Of a stretch of 64,000 nucleotides of DNA, positions 51,529 through 60,049 are shown in pieces. The notes beneath the pieces are model-generated. The model searched no databases. It saw only the letters and a list, made by a program, of their open reading frames with translations, and was not told where the DNA came from. Source of the DNA: CAYOZN01 sp964408455 (lineage in GTDB: Bacteria > Planctomycetota > Phycisphaerae > UBA1845 > UTPLA1); NCBI GenBank assembly GCA_964408455.1, contig CAYOZN010000005.1, forward strand, positions 177,503 through 241,502. The letters are read 5' to 3'. Both the position numbers and the translations under genes were made by a program. Within the stretch, counting starts at the first letter, position 1. Every line of letters starts with the position of its first letter.

Positions 51529-52905
51529 ATGCAGCAGTGGGCGGATGTTCCGGTCGGACCTCGTGGTGGAGGCGGGTACGTGTACTGCTATTCCTGCGCG
51601 CGTTTTGTTTCCCCGACGCGCCGATGGGCCCGCTTCGCCTGCGCGCTGATGACATCGGTTGCTGCCCAGATGTCGTCGTTTGGATCGCACGCCGCTCTCG
51701 CTCAGGCCGCTACTTCTGAGAACGGCGCCGTGCCCCGAGGCGAACCGGATCCGGATGCGGACGGCGATGGAACCCCAGATGAGTTCGATCCGTGCTTTGG
51801 CTTCGACCCCAGCGGCGATACTGACTTCGACGGCATCTGCGACGTCGGTATCGGTGAACTGGCAGAAAGCAACTGCTGCGTCCCGCACGGTGGCCTGGGC
51901 TGTGAAGACCCGACCTGCGAATCCATCATCTGCGGCAATGACGAATTCTGCTGCGACATCGCGTGGGATGGTCTTTGTGCCTATACGGCCATAGCCTTCT
52001 GCGACGATGTCTGCGGGCTACTCCCCTGCACTGGCGGCCCGGTGGCCGGCTGCGGCGACAACTGCCCGGATGTTCCAAACCCCGGCCAGGAAGACTGCGA
52101 CAACGACGGCGAGGGCGATGCCTGCGAACCAGACGGCGACCACGACGGCGTTCCCGACGATTGCGACAATTGCCCGCTGGTCGAGAACTCCAATCAAAAC
52201 GATGCCGATGGCGATGGGCTGGGCACCCTGTGCGATAACTGCCGCTTTGTCGCCAATGTCGATCAGGCGGATGCCGATGGCGACGACGTGGGCGATCCCT
52301 GCGACGAGTGCGAGGGCAACGATGCCGTCGGCGATCTCGATGGCGATGGCGTCTGCAATGACCTCGACCCGTGTCCGGAAGACGCGCCGGATGACACCGA
52401 CGGTGACGGCGTCTGCGACAGCGAAGACGTCTGCCCCTTCGACAATCCCGACGACGCGGACGCGGACGGTGTCTGCGACTCGATCGATAAGTGCCTGAGC
52501 GGCGACGACGGTCTCGATGCCGATTCCGACGGCGTGCCCGACGCCTGCGATGAGTGTCAGGGCAACGACGCCGCGGGCGACACCGATGGCGATGGGTACT
52601 GCGACGGTACTTCGCCGCCCTGTGTTGACCCTGATAACGACGGCGTATGCGAACCCAACGACATCTGCGCAGAAGGCGACGACCTGGCCGATGCCGATGA
52701 AGACGGCGTGCCGGATGCCTGCGACAACTGTTTCGCCGTTGCCAATCCCGACCAGACAGACCTGGACGGCAATGGCATCGGCGAAGCCTGCGAGGCATTC
52801 GGGGGCGGGCTGATTGTCCCCGCCCCGTGTTGCGGCGGCTGTATGCCGATGGCAATGACGCTGACGCTGCTGATGCTGTGCGTCCGGCGTCGCCAGTGCA
52901 CTTGA
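51529..52905 (+). CDS. Thrombospondin type-3 repeat protein with Cys-rich C-terminal anchor
   Basis: This 458-residue protein has a hydrophobic region resembling a signal peptide (FACALMTSVAAQMSSFGSHA). Ten or so calcium-binding type-3 units follow, of the kind DADGDGVPDACD, DTDGDGVCDSEDVCPFD and DDADADGVCDSIDKC, with many Cys that would be disulfide-bonded. The end has CCGGC, a short helix (MPMAMTLTLLMLCV) and RRRQ, a C-terminal sorting-signal layout similar to MYXO-CTERM or GlyGly-CTERM tags. A GTG at 51505 is also possible as start. It sits just before the operon terminator, next to a disulfide-forming enzyme, making it a plausible secreted substrate (inference). Confidence 0.85.
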   Translation: MQQWADVPVGPRGGGGYVYCYSCARFVSPTRRWARFACALMTSVAAQMSSFGSHAALAQAATSENGAVPRGEPDPDADGDGTPDEFDPCFGFDPSGDTDFDGICDVGIGELAESNCCVPHGGLGCEDPTCESIICGNDEFCCDIAWDGLCAYTAIAFCDDVCGLLPCTGGPVAGCGDNCPDVPNPGQEDCDNDGEGDACEPDGDHDGVPDDCDNCPLVENSNQNDADGDGLGTLCDNCRFVANVDQADADGDDVGDPCDECEGNDAVGDLDGDGVCNDLDPCPEDAPDDTDGDGVCDSEDVCPFDNPDDADADGVCDSIDKCLSGDDGLDADSDGVPDACDECQGNDAAGDTDGDGYCDGTSPPCVDPDNDGVCEPNDICAEGDDLADADEDGVPDACDNCFAVANPDQTDLDGNGIGEACEAFGGGLIVPAPCCGGCMPMAMTLTLLMLCVRRRQCT

Positions 52906-52960
52906 TTTTCCTGCGAAAGCGCCACTCGGCGCAAACCGGTCTTTTCCGTGTCGCGCATGA

Positions 52961-52990
52961 AAATGCCCCGGCCATAGAGCCGGGGCATTT
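52961..52990. terminator. Bidirectional intrinsic terminator
   Basis: A perfect 12-bp inverted repeat (AAATGCCCCGGC, loop CATAGA, GCCGGGGCATTT) lies between the convergent TSP3 gene and the cyclophilin-FKBP gene. The A/T ends of the stem give a U-rich run on each strand. Confidence 0.85.
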
Positions 52991-53021
52991 GTGTTACTAC
53001 TGGTTTTTCGACGATTCCTGC

Positions 53022-54167
53022 TTACGGATTCACGCCAAGCAACTCGATCTCGAACACGATGACCGCATCGCCGGGAATGCCTGCCCGCGGATTGCCGCGC
53101 GGACCATAGCCGAGATGGCCGGGTATCACGACCCAGCGCTTGCCGCCCACCTTCATTCCCGCCAGCGCCTCGGTGAAGCCCTTCACAAAGCCGGTCATGC
53201 GGTTGGAAATCGGCTCCGCCGGCCGCCCCGGCTGGGCATCATGCGATGAGTAGAACTTCTTGCCATCGCTCAGATAGCCGGTGCAGTGCACCTTGACCAC
53301 GTCGGTCATCTTCGGCTGCTCGCCGTCCCCGGCCTTCACGTCGCAGGTCCACACGCCGGTGTCGCTCTTCTGGCCCTTGGATACGTCGACATCCTTGCTC
53401 TTCACGAAGTTGATGCCCGCGTCCATCATGGCCCGGCCGGCTTCCTCGGCCCTGGCGGCCTTGCGCTTCTCGATCTCCTTGAGCTTTTCTTCGGCCTTCT
53501 TCTTCAGCTCCTCGGCCTCGGGTGCAGACATGCCCTTGGGCGGAAACTTCATGTCGAGATAGACATTCCACTCCTCGACACGATCCTTGACCTTGTCGCT
53601 GTTGAGCAGGGCACTGGCCTCGCCCTCGATCTTCACCTCGTTCATCTTGTCGCCCTGGGCGATCTTGTTCACCACGTCCTGGCCGGTCAGCACCTTGCCG
53701 AAGATGGTGTGCTTGCCGTCGAGCCAGGGCGTCTCCTTGTGCGTGATGAAAAACTGGCTGCCGTTGGTCGCCGGACCGGAATTGGCCATCGACAGGATGC
53801 CGGGGCCGCTGTGCTTCAGGGCCGGCGTCGTCTCGTCCTCGAACTGGTAGCCCGGGCCGCCGCTGCCGCTGCCCAGAGGATCGCCGCCCTGAATCATGAA
53901 GTCCGCGATGACGCGGTGGAACTTCAGGCCGTCGTAAAAGCCGCGGCGGGCCAGGTTGACGAAGTTCGCCACCGTCAGCGGCGCCTTGTCCGGATAGAGC
54001 TCGATCTTGATATCGCCCTTGTCGGTCTTGATCACGGCATGGAGTTTGTCCTGCACCGGCTGGTCCCCTTTCTGGTTGTCCGCGGCCGGCTTGTCGTCAG
54101 CCAGTAGTGCCGCCGGCGTGGCGACGAGCGCCAGCGCAAACACAATCGAACACAGACTGCGATTCAT
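53022..54167 (-). CDS. Exported cyclophilin-FKBP fusion peptidyl-prolyl isomerase
   Basis: This 381-residue protein has a signal peptide (MNRSLCSIVFALALVATPAA...), a cyclophilin domain (FHRVIADFMIQGGDPLGSGS, then GPATNGSQFFITHKETPWLD), an EK-rich helix linker and an FKBP domain (VKVHCTGYLSDGKKFYSS; VVIPGHLGYGPRGNPRAGIP; VIVFEIELLGVNP). The key residues of both are present, so both sites may be active. This dual-isomerase architecture is known but rare. The start follows AGAGGA. It lies opposite the secretion operon and may help fold its substrates (inference). Confidence 0.94.
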   Translation of the reverse strand: MNRSLCSIVFALALVATPAALLADDKPAADNQKGDQPVQDKLHAVIKTDKGDIKIELYPDKAPLTVANFVNLARRGFYDGLKFHRVIADFMIQGGDPLGSGSGGPGYQFEDETTPALKHSGPGILSMANSGPATNGSQFFITHKETPWLDGKHTIFGKVLTGQDVVNKIAQGDKMNEVKIEGEASALLNSDKVKDRVEEWNVYLDMKFPPKGMSAPEAEELKKKAEEKLKEIEKRKAARAEEAGRAMMDAGINFVKSKDVDVSKGQKSDTGVWTCDVKAGDGEQPKMTDVVKVHCTGYLSDGKKFYSSHDAQPGRPAEPISNRMTGFVKGFTEALAGMKVGGKRWVVIPGHLGYGPRGNPRAGIPGDAVIVFEIELLGVNP

Positions 54168-54389
54168 GGTTGTCCTCTGTAGAAAGTGGTAATCGGAGAA
54201 ACATGCTCAGCAAACGCAAGAGAGGCGGGGCGTGCCGCTCTCCGAAACGCGGAAAAATGAGAATACGTCGACCGGGAGGCACTGTCAAACCGCATCCCTG
54301 CATTGAAATACGGCAAGAAAGGCAACGGCGACTCAGTTAAACGTGCCGTCATGCCGCCTGTCACTCAACCGCGGCTTCGCTGTCGCGTT

Positions 54390-55313
54390 TTAACGTGAAA
54401 CACGGGCCACGCGGGCAAGATCGGCGACAAAATCCCGGCAGGCCGCATCGATGCAGCCGCGCCAATCGTCGCCATGCTGTTCCCGGCGGGCCGGCTCGTC
54501 GAAGGCAAACATCACGCTGCGGCCGGCCGCCACCAGGGCTCCCATCCCGTCCGGCCGGAAGTACGGCGCAAAGTCCTCGGCCCGCCCCCCCTGTGCCCCG
54601 TAGCCGGGCACCAGGAATATGCTGCGCGGCATCCTCTCGCGCAGCCGCCCCGCGTCTGCGGCACTTCGCGTCGCGACGACGGCCCCGATCGAGGAGAACC
54701 CGTGCACCCCGATCGTGCCGGAGGCCTCGGCCCAGTCATTCACCTGGCCGGCGAGTAATTCGTGCACCTTGCGCCCGTCCGCCAGCGCCAAGTCCTGCAA
54801 CGCCGCCGCCGACGGATTCGACGTGCGCACCAGGGCGAAGAGCCCGCGGCCCGTTTCACGCGCTGCTTCGGCAAACGGCTTCACGCCATCCCAGCCGAAG
54901 TAGGCGCTGATCGTGATCGCATCCGGTGCCGTCACTGCAGCACTATCCGACAGGTGCGCTCGCGCGTACATCTCGGCCGTGTGGCCCACGTCGCCGCGCT
55001 TCACGTCGCCGATGACCAATAGCCCCGCCGACTGCGCCTCGGCCACCAGCGCCTCGTAGGCGCCCACGCCCGGCGCGTGATAGCGCTCGAAGTAAGCAAT
55101 GTTGATCTTGACGATGGCCACGTGTGGCGCCGCCAGCCGGATCAATTCGGCCCCGAAGGCCCGCAGTTGCCGTGCCGCCTCGGCGTCATCCGCCGGCGCG
55201 GGCTCGCGCAGCTCCGCCGGCAGCCGCTCGAGCACGGGGTCGATCCCCACGCATGCCGGCGTTCCCTTCCGCCGGATCGCCTCGATGAGCCTGTCCGCAA
55301 AATTCGTCGCCAT
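54390..55313 (-). CDS. pyrF: Orotidine 5'-phosphate decarboxylase, type 2
   Basis: This 307-residue protein decarboxylates OMP to UMP in pyrimidine synthesis. The type-2 family signature DVKRGDVGHTAEMYARAHL contains the catalytic Asp-Lys-Asp motif. Other supports are VGIDPVLERLPAELR near the N-terminus, IVKINIAYFERY and FLVPGYGAQGG at the phosphate-binding end. The sat gene lies 93 bp upstream in the same direction. Cytosolic. Confidence 0.94.
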   Translation of the reverse strand: MATNFADRLIEAIRRKGTPACVGIDPVLERLPAELREPAPADDAEAARQLRAFGAELIRLAAPHVAIVKINIAYFERYHAPGVGAYEALVAEAQSAGLLVIGDVKRGDVGHTAEMYARAHLSDSAAVTAPDAITISAYFGWDGVKPFAEAARETGRGLFALVRTSNPSAAALQDLALADGRKVHELLAGQVNDWAEASGTIGVHGFSSIGAVVATRSAADAGRLRERMPRSIFLVPGYGAQGGRAEDFAPYFRPDGMGALVAAGRSVMFAFDEPARREQHGDDWRGCIDAACRDFVADLARVARVSR

Positions 55314-55406
55314 CGAATTATCGGGTAATCAGAGCCGGCGTGTCCTCACGCCGGATTCGCGCGTAATCTCAAAGCCGCTCAAAAACCGCCGAACCAGGCT
55401 GTGCGG

Positions 55407-56663
55407 CTACGCCTTTGCCCGCATCTTTTCGATCAGAATCTTCGCCGTTTCCGGCCGCATGATCCGCGGATCCGGCATCTTCCCGGCAATGAGCTCCTCG
55501 CGCACCTGCCGCCCGCTGATCGACACTGGCTTTTCATCCGGATGCCGCTCGACCAGGTCCACCCGCCCGACGGATTCATAGAACGCGGCGAAGCCCACCT
55601 TCACCGGATGGATCAGCAACTGGCCGGGCAGACTGTCGAAGATGCGCTGGGCCGCCAGCCCGTCCCAGATGTCCGTGCCGTCGTCGTAGGGGGCGTCGGC
55701 GTGCTTGCGGCCGATGATGATGTCGGTGAACCCGTAGTTCTGGCGGTAGATGGCATGCATCACCGCCTCTTTCGGCCCGCCATAGAACATCTTGATGTCC
55801 AGCCCCAGCAGGATCACCCGATCGTGCAGCGTGTACGCCTTCTTCGCCCACAGTGCCTCGTCTTTGTCACCCTGGCCCAGGGCGTCATTGTCGATGAGGG
55901 CTTCGTATGTCTTCATCCGCGTCTCGGCATCCACGTCGTCGCTCTTGGTCTCGCCGATCAGCGGGTTCAGCACCGCCCCGGCCGTGTCGCATTCGCGCAC
56001 CAGGCACTCCAGCCCATACACCAGTGCATACTCGTGCGCCCGGTGCAGCGGATTGCGCGTCTGAAATGCCACCGCCCGCGTCCAGCCCAGCTCCCGGAAG
56101 AGCCGCCGCGTCTCGGATGGCCGCAGCACGTACTTGCCATAGGATGGGTGCCGCGGTTGTGGCAGCACCTCCACCGTGCCGCCCGCCAGCATCTCCCGCG
56201 TGTCGCCCATCACCATGCGCCCGCCGGGATGATCGGTCCGCTTCGTCTGGTATACCGCCTCCAGGTATTTCGCCTTCTCATACGGGAAGACGTCCTCGAC
56301 TGTCAGCACGCCCGCCAGTTGCCCGCGCGAATTCTCCAGCCGCGCCCGTTGCCCCGGCTTCAGGCTCGCGGCGACGTCCGACGCCACCGGAAAGGAAATC
56401 GGTATCGTCCACGCGTACGCCGTACCGTTGTGCCGCAGGATTCCTTCCTCCAGCGACCGGTGCCAGCGCTCCTTGTTCATGGGGCCTTCCAGCGGACTCA
56501 GTGCCCCGTCGCCGAACCGATAGAGGCTCGACAGATCGGCATCGTCGACCGGGATGACCGGGAGACCGGCGGCGGATCGCTCAAATTCGGGAACACGATC
56601 GGGAGAAACGGTGCGGTCCACCGGCTGGCCGAGCCCGCCGTGGACGGGAATCAGATCGCTCAT
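55407..56663 (-). CDS. sat: Sulfate adenylyltransferase (single-polypeptide ATP sulfurylase)
   Basis: This 418-residue protein has the ATP-binding QTRNPLHRAHEY (the conserved QxRNPxHxxH), the PUA-like N-terminal half (LEGPMNKERWHRSLEEGILR) and FGGPKEA-like catalysis loop YGGPKEAVMHA. It forms APS from sulfate and ATP. No APS kinase or reductase is nearby, so whether it serves assimilation or the reverse direction is not known. The family's usual length is about 390-420. It is paired with pyrF and divergent from the polytopic protein gene. Confidence 0.94.
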   Translation of the reverse strand: MSDLIPVHGGLGQPVDRTVSPDRVPEFERSAAGLPVIPVDDADLSSLYRFGDGALSPLEGPMNKERWHRSLEEGILRHNGTAYAWTIPISFPVASDVAASLKPGQRARLENSRGQLAGVLTVEDVFPYEKAKYLEAVYQTKRTDHPGGRMVMGDTREMLAGGTVEVLPQPRHPSYGKYVLRPSETRRLFRELGWTRAVAFQTRNPLHRAHEYALVYGLECLVRECDTAGAVLNPLIGETKSDDVDAETRMKTYEALIDNDALGQGDKDEALWAKKAYTLHDRVILLGLDIKMFYGGPKEAVMHAIYRQNYGFTDIIIGRKHADAPYDDGTDIWDGLAAQRIFDSLPGQLLIHPVKVGFAAFYESVGRVDLVERHPDEKPVSISGRQVREELIAGKMPDPRIMRPETAKILIEKMRAKA

Positions 56664-56851
56664 GGGTGCTGCCTTTGTCGGGAAAAATGGTTTTGTTCAG
56701 CGGGGCATCATAGAGATTTGCGGCACGCCGCTCAACGTTGTGCCGGTTGACGCGCGCGGCCGGCCGACAAATACTCTAGGCGTCCGTGCCGCCTCGCCTC
56801 GGGCAAACAGCGGCAAACGCCGGGAGCCACGTTTTGACGACGACGAATGCC

Positions 56852-57961
56852 ATGACCGCCTCGGTCGAGACGCTGGACTACGCGGGAGCGCGGCCGGTCC
56901 GCCCTCTGCTTGAGATTCCCACCTTTCGCAACTGGTTTCGAACGTTGTGCTGGACGATCGGCGCGGTCGGCGTCTGTGGGCTGATCTACTGCTTCGACAA
57001 GTGGGGCCTGACGCTGAATATCGCCGCCCCGCGCGACGTGGATTACCGAATGTTTAAGAACCCCGCCGAACTGCCCATGCGCGTCTTCGGCCTTCCCCAT
57101 TTCATCATCGCCACGATGTTCGTCCTGACGTCGCGGCGAATGCAGTCGCTCCGTAACCGCCTTGTATTCATCCTGCTCTGCGGCGTCAGCGTCGTCGTGT
57201 GCATTGCCTTCCATCGCGTCGGTGCGACCGAAAACCCGATTGCCCTCATCTTGTTCTACTTCTACTTCCTCATCCACGGCATTCGGGATGATGCATACTT
57301 CTACAAGAGCTACGGCGACATGCCCACCGAGGCGGCCCCGACGCACCAGCGCATCATGGCGGTGCTTCAGCTGCTGGCCCTCGGCCTGCTGTTCGCCTTC
57401 ATCTGGCCGATCTATACCTATCTGTCGCGCATCAAGCCGCGCTATGCCCATCCCGTCCTGCAGAACTTCTTCCCCGCCGACTGGGGCTTTGCCTTCCGCC
57501 TTGCCATCATGTTCATCCCCATGGTGCTCATCGCGCTATTTGCGCTCGCGATGATCGCCCGCCAGTTCAACGACGGCTGGGCCGGTCTCTGGCGCGCCCA
57601 CCGCCCCATCCTGGCCGTGTTCATCATCTCCATCGGCATCATCCTGCTCACGCTCATCATCGGCCCGGCCACCTTCAACGTCGTCGTGCTCATGCACTTC
57701 GTCGGCTGGTACATCTTCGCCCTCTACCTGCTCGGCCGCCGGCCGGAGCCCGCCGGGCAGCTGGGATGGTGGCAGTGGATGCGCTCCACGCGCCGCGGCT
57801 TCATGACGCTGCACCTGGGCCTGGCCGCCGTCGTCACCATCCTCATCGCCATCAGCGTTTATGGCTTCGGCAAGCAGGATTTCCTCGAAGATTTTGTCGG
57901 TTCCAAGAGCTTCTTCTACTGGACCATCGCCCACGTCACCCTCAGCTTCATGCCCCGCTGA
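56852..57961 (+). CDS. Polytopic membrane protein with conserved-looking intramembrane His, unknown
   Basis: This 369-residue protein has about nine helices. Several contain or border His and acidic residues: VFGLPHFIIATMFVLTS, CIAFHRVGATENP, FYFYFLIHGIRDDAYFYKSY, VLMHFVGWYIFALYL, and WTIAHVTLSFMPR at the end. This arrangement could bind metal in the membrane, as in Brp/Blh-type carotene oxygenases or desaturase-like enzymes, but I find no full match to a named family. It ends 20 bp before aroB, same strand. The start may be 56852 or a GTG further upstream. Confidence 0.6.
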   Translation: MTASVETLDYAGARPVRPLLEIPTFRNWFRTLCWTIGAVGVCGLIYCFDKWGLTLNIAAPRDVDYRMFKNPAELPMRVFGLPHFIIATMFVLTSRRMQSLRNRLVFILLCGVSVVVCIAFHRVGATENPIALILFYFYFLIHGIRDDAYFYKSYGDMPTEAAPTHQRIMAVLQLLALGLLFAFIWPIYTYLSRIKPRYAHPVLQNFFPADWGFAFRLAIMFIPMVLIALFALAMIARQFNDGWAGLWRAHRPILAVFIISIGIILLTLIIGPATFNVVVLMHFVGWYIFALYLLGRRPEPAGQLGWWQWMRSTRRGFMTLHLGLAAVVTILIAISVYGFGKQDFLEDFVGSKSFFYWTIAHVTLSFMPR

Positions 57962-57981
57962 TCGCGGTTATCATCTGTCCC

Positions 57982-59106
57982 ATGGGCGACGATGTTCAAA
58001 CGGTGCTCGTGCCGCTGGGCGACCGCGCATGTTCCATTCACATCGGTCGCGGGCTCTTGTCTCTGGGCGCCGATCATCTTCGCCAGCTTGGGCTCCCTCG
58101 GCGCGGCATCGTCGTCTCGGATGAAAACGTGTGGCCCCTCCATGGCCCGCGCTTGATGCAGCCGTTGAATGCCGCGGGCTTCGATTTCGACGCCATCACC
58201 GTCCCGGCCGGCGAATCGTCCAAGTCGCAGGAACAGGCCTCGCGCCTTTACGATCATCTGGCCGTTCGTCGGCACACCCGCGACGAGCCGATCATCGCGC
58301 TCGGAGGCGGTATGGTCGGTGATCTGGCCGGCTTCGTCGCGGCCACCTGGATGCGCGGCGTGCCCCTGATTCAATGCCCGACCACGACCGAGGCGGCCAT
58401 CGATGCCTCGGTCGGCGGCAAGACGGCACTCAACCACCCCGCCGGCAAGAACCTGATCGGCGCATTCCACCAGCCGCGCACGGTGCTCGTGGATCTCGAC
58501 TGCCTTGCCACGCTGTCCGACCGCGATTTTCGCGCCGGCCTGGCCGAATCCGTCAAGCACGCGCTGATTGCCGACGAGGCGTTCTTCGCCTGGCAGGGGG
58601 CGCACGCCCAGGCGATTCTCTCACGCGAGCCGGCGGCCATGGCCTGGCTCATACGACGCAACTGCGAAATCAAGGCCGCCATCGTCGCCGCCGATGAGCG
58701 CGAAACCGATGCCACGAGTGTCGGCCGGGCGGCACTCAATGCGGGTCACACCATCGGCCACGCCCTCGAACTGGAGCCGGCCCTGGATTTGCGTCACGGC
58801 GAGGCCATCGCCCTGGGGCTTTCGGCCGAGCTCGATCTCGCCGTTCGCTGCATCGGGCTCGCCGACGACACGCGCAAGAGAGTCATCGATCTGCTCGCGG
58901 GATTCGGTTTGCCGCAGAGAATTCCGGCCGACGCCGGCCTCGCCGACCGCATCGTCCAGCGGGCAGAACTCGACAAAAAAAATCGCGATGGCGGCATTCA
59001 CTTTGTCCTGATACCCAGAATCGGCGAAGCCATCCGCTTCACCGGGGCGTCGGACGCCGCAATCGCCCAAACGCTGCGCCTTATTATCGGCCCTGTGTGC
59101 GACTGA
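57982..59106 (+). CDS. aroB: 3-Dehydroquinate synthase
   Basis: This 374-residue protein of the shikimate pathway converts DAHP to 3-dehydroquinate. NAD-binding and catalytic markers are ALGGGMVGDLAGFVAATWMR, IQCPTTTEAAIDASVGGKTA, KNLIGAFHQPRTVLVD, the zinc-ligand region LNAGHTIGHALELE, and LRHGEAIALGL. ATG at 57982; the long in-frame extension upstream is an overlap with the preceding gene. Cytosolic. Confidence 0.96.
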   Translation: MGDDVQTVLVPLGDRACSIHIGRGLLSLGADHLRQLGLPRRGIVVSDENVWPLHGPRLMQPLNAAGFDFDAITVPAGESSKSQEQASRLYDHLAVRRHTRDEPIIALGGGMVGDLAGFVAATWMRGVPLIQCPTTTEAAIDASVGGKTALNHPAGKNLIGAFHQPRTVLVDLDCLATLSDRDFRAGLAESVKHALIADEAFFAWQGAHAQAILSREPAAMAWLIRRNCEIKAAIVAADERETDATSVGRAALNAGHTIGHALELEPALDLRHGEAIALGLSAELDLAVRCIGLADDTRKRVIDLLAGFGLPQRIPADAGLADRIVQRAELDKKNRDGGIHFVLIPRIGEAIRFTGASDAAIAQTLRLIIGPVCD

Positions 59107-59212
59107 ACACCGCCAGTCCGACCTACGGGTTTTCACAGGTGGACTTTCAACCGCTGCGGCCGCAGGCCCCGCCGCAGGCCACCGACATAAATCCTTGGAA
59201 AGATTAGGGTTC

Positions 59213-59227
59213 GCCCCCAAGGGGGGC
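59213..59227 (+). terminator. Possible short hairpin terminator after aroB
   Basis: GCCCCC-AAG-GGGGGC is a 6-bp GC stem with a 3-nt loop, followed by TTGATT. It lies 107 bp after the aroB stop and 98 bp before the next gene. Weak. Confidence 0.3.
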
Positions 59228-59324
59228 TTGATTCAAACCCACCAAAGCCGGTAGCATCCGCTGGATACGGAGCCTGCATGACGGCTCGTGGGGACCCGCA
59301 CCCCGCCACTTGGAGAGGATGAGA

Positions 59325-60029
59325 ATGCACCCCCGGCTCACGCTTGGCGTGCTTAGCCTTTGCGCCATTTTTGCCGCCGCGCTTCCCGCGCAGGCTGATC
59401 CCATTGATTACGGCGACTACTTCGGCCTCAATCCCAGCGAGGTCGACTTCCTCATGGTGCGTGAGGATTCGGCGACCGACAATACGCCGCTCTACGGCAT
59501 GCCCATTCGTCAGGGCAACCAGCTCATCTTTTCCCCGTTGTCGTTTGCGTCCTTTGCCGGTGGCGGCAGCTCCGATGTCACCATCGGGGCACTCAGCATG
59601 CGCATTCGCGCGGATATGGGCCAGTTCCTCGAGACCATCAGCATCCGCGAAACCGGTAACGCCTCGCTGCTCGGCGGCTTCGGCACCAGTGCCACCGCCG
59701 CCACCATCACCGGCCTGCTCACCGCCGTCGTGCTCGATCCGGCCACCGGCCAGGTCATCAACGGCCAGTTGACCGCCGATCCGCCCGCCCCCTATGCCCT
59801 GCCGGAGGATACGCAGGTCCTCTTCAACACCAAGACCCACATCGATCTCACCGGCATGGGCATCCGCGAAGTGGTGATCGTCTTCAGCAATGCCCTTCAG
59901 ACCACCAGCGAGCCCGGCACGGCCGCCCTCATCCAGAAAACCAGCATCATCATCGACGCGCCGGAGCCCACCACCCTCGTTCTCCTGCTTGCCGGCGGCA
60001 CATTCGTCCTTCGCCGCCGTCGCCGCTGA
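59325..60029 (+). CDS. PEP-CTERM sorted secreted protein
   Basis: This 234-residue protein has a signal peptide (GVLSLCAIFAAALPAQADPI) and a C-terminal PEP-CTERM tag: PEPTTLVLLLAGGTFVLRRR, i.e. Pro-Glu-Pro, helix, Arg tail. The middle is beta-rich with DYGDYFGLNPSEVDFLMVRE and other strands; no enzyme motif. An exosortase, not in the window, would process it. ATG at 59325 follows GGAGAGG. Three in-frame starts are clustered here. It ends 20 bp before the kinase gene, convergent. Confidence 0.85.
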   Translation: MHPRLTLGVLSLCAIFAAALPAQADPIDYGDYFGLNPSEVDFLMVREDSATDNTPLYGMPIRQGNQLIFSPLSFASFAGGGSSDVTIGALSMRIRADMGQFLETISIRETGNASLLGGFGTSATAATITGLLTAVVLDPATGQVINGQLTADPPAPYALPEDTQVLFNTKTHIDLTGMGIREVVIVFSNALQTTSEPGTAALIQKTSIIIDAPEPTTLVLLLAGGTFVLRRRRR

Positions 60030-60049
60030 ACCGCCCGATACGCAGTCAT

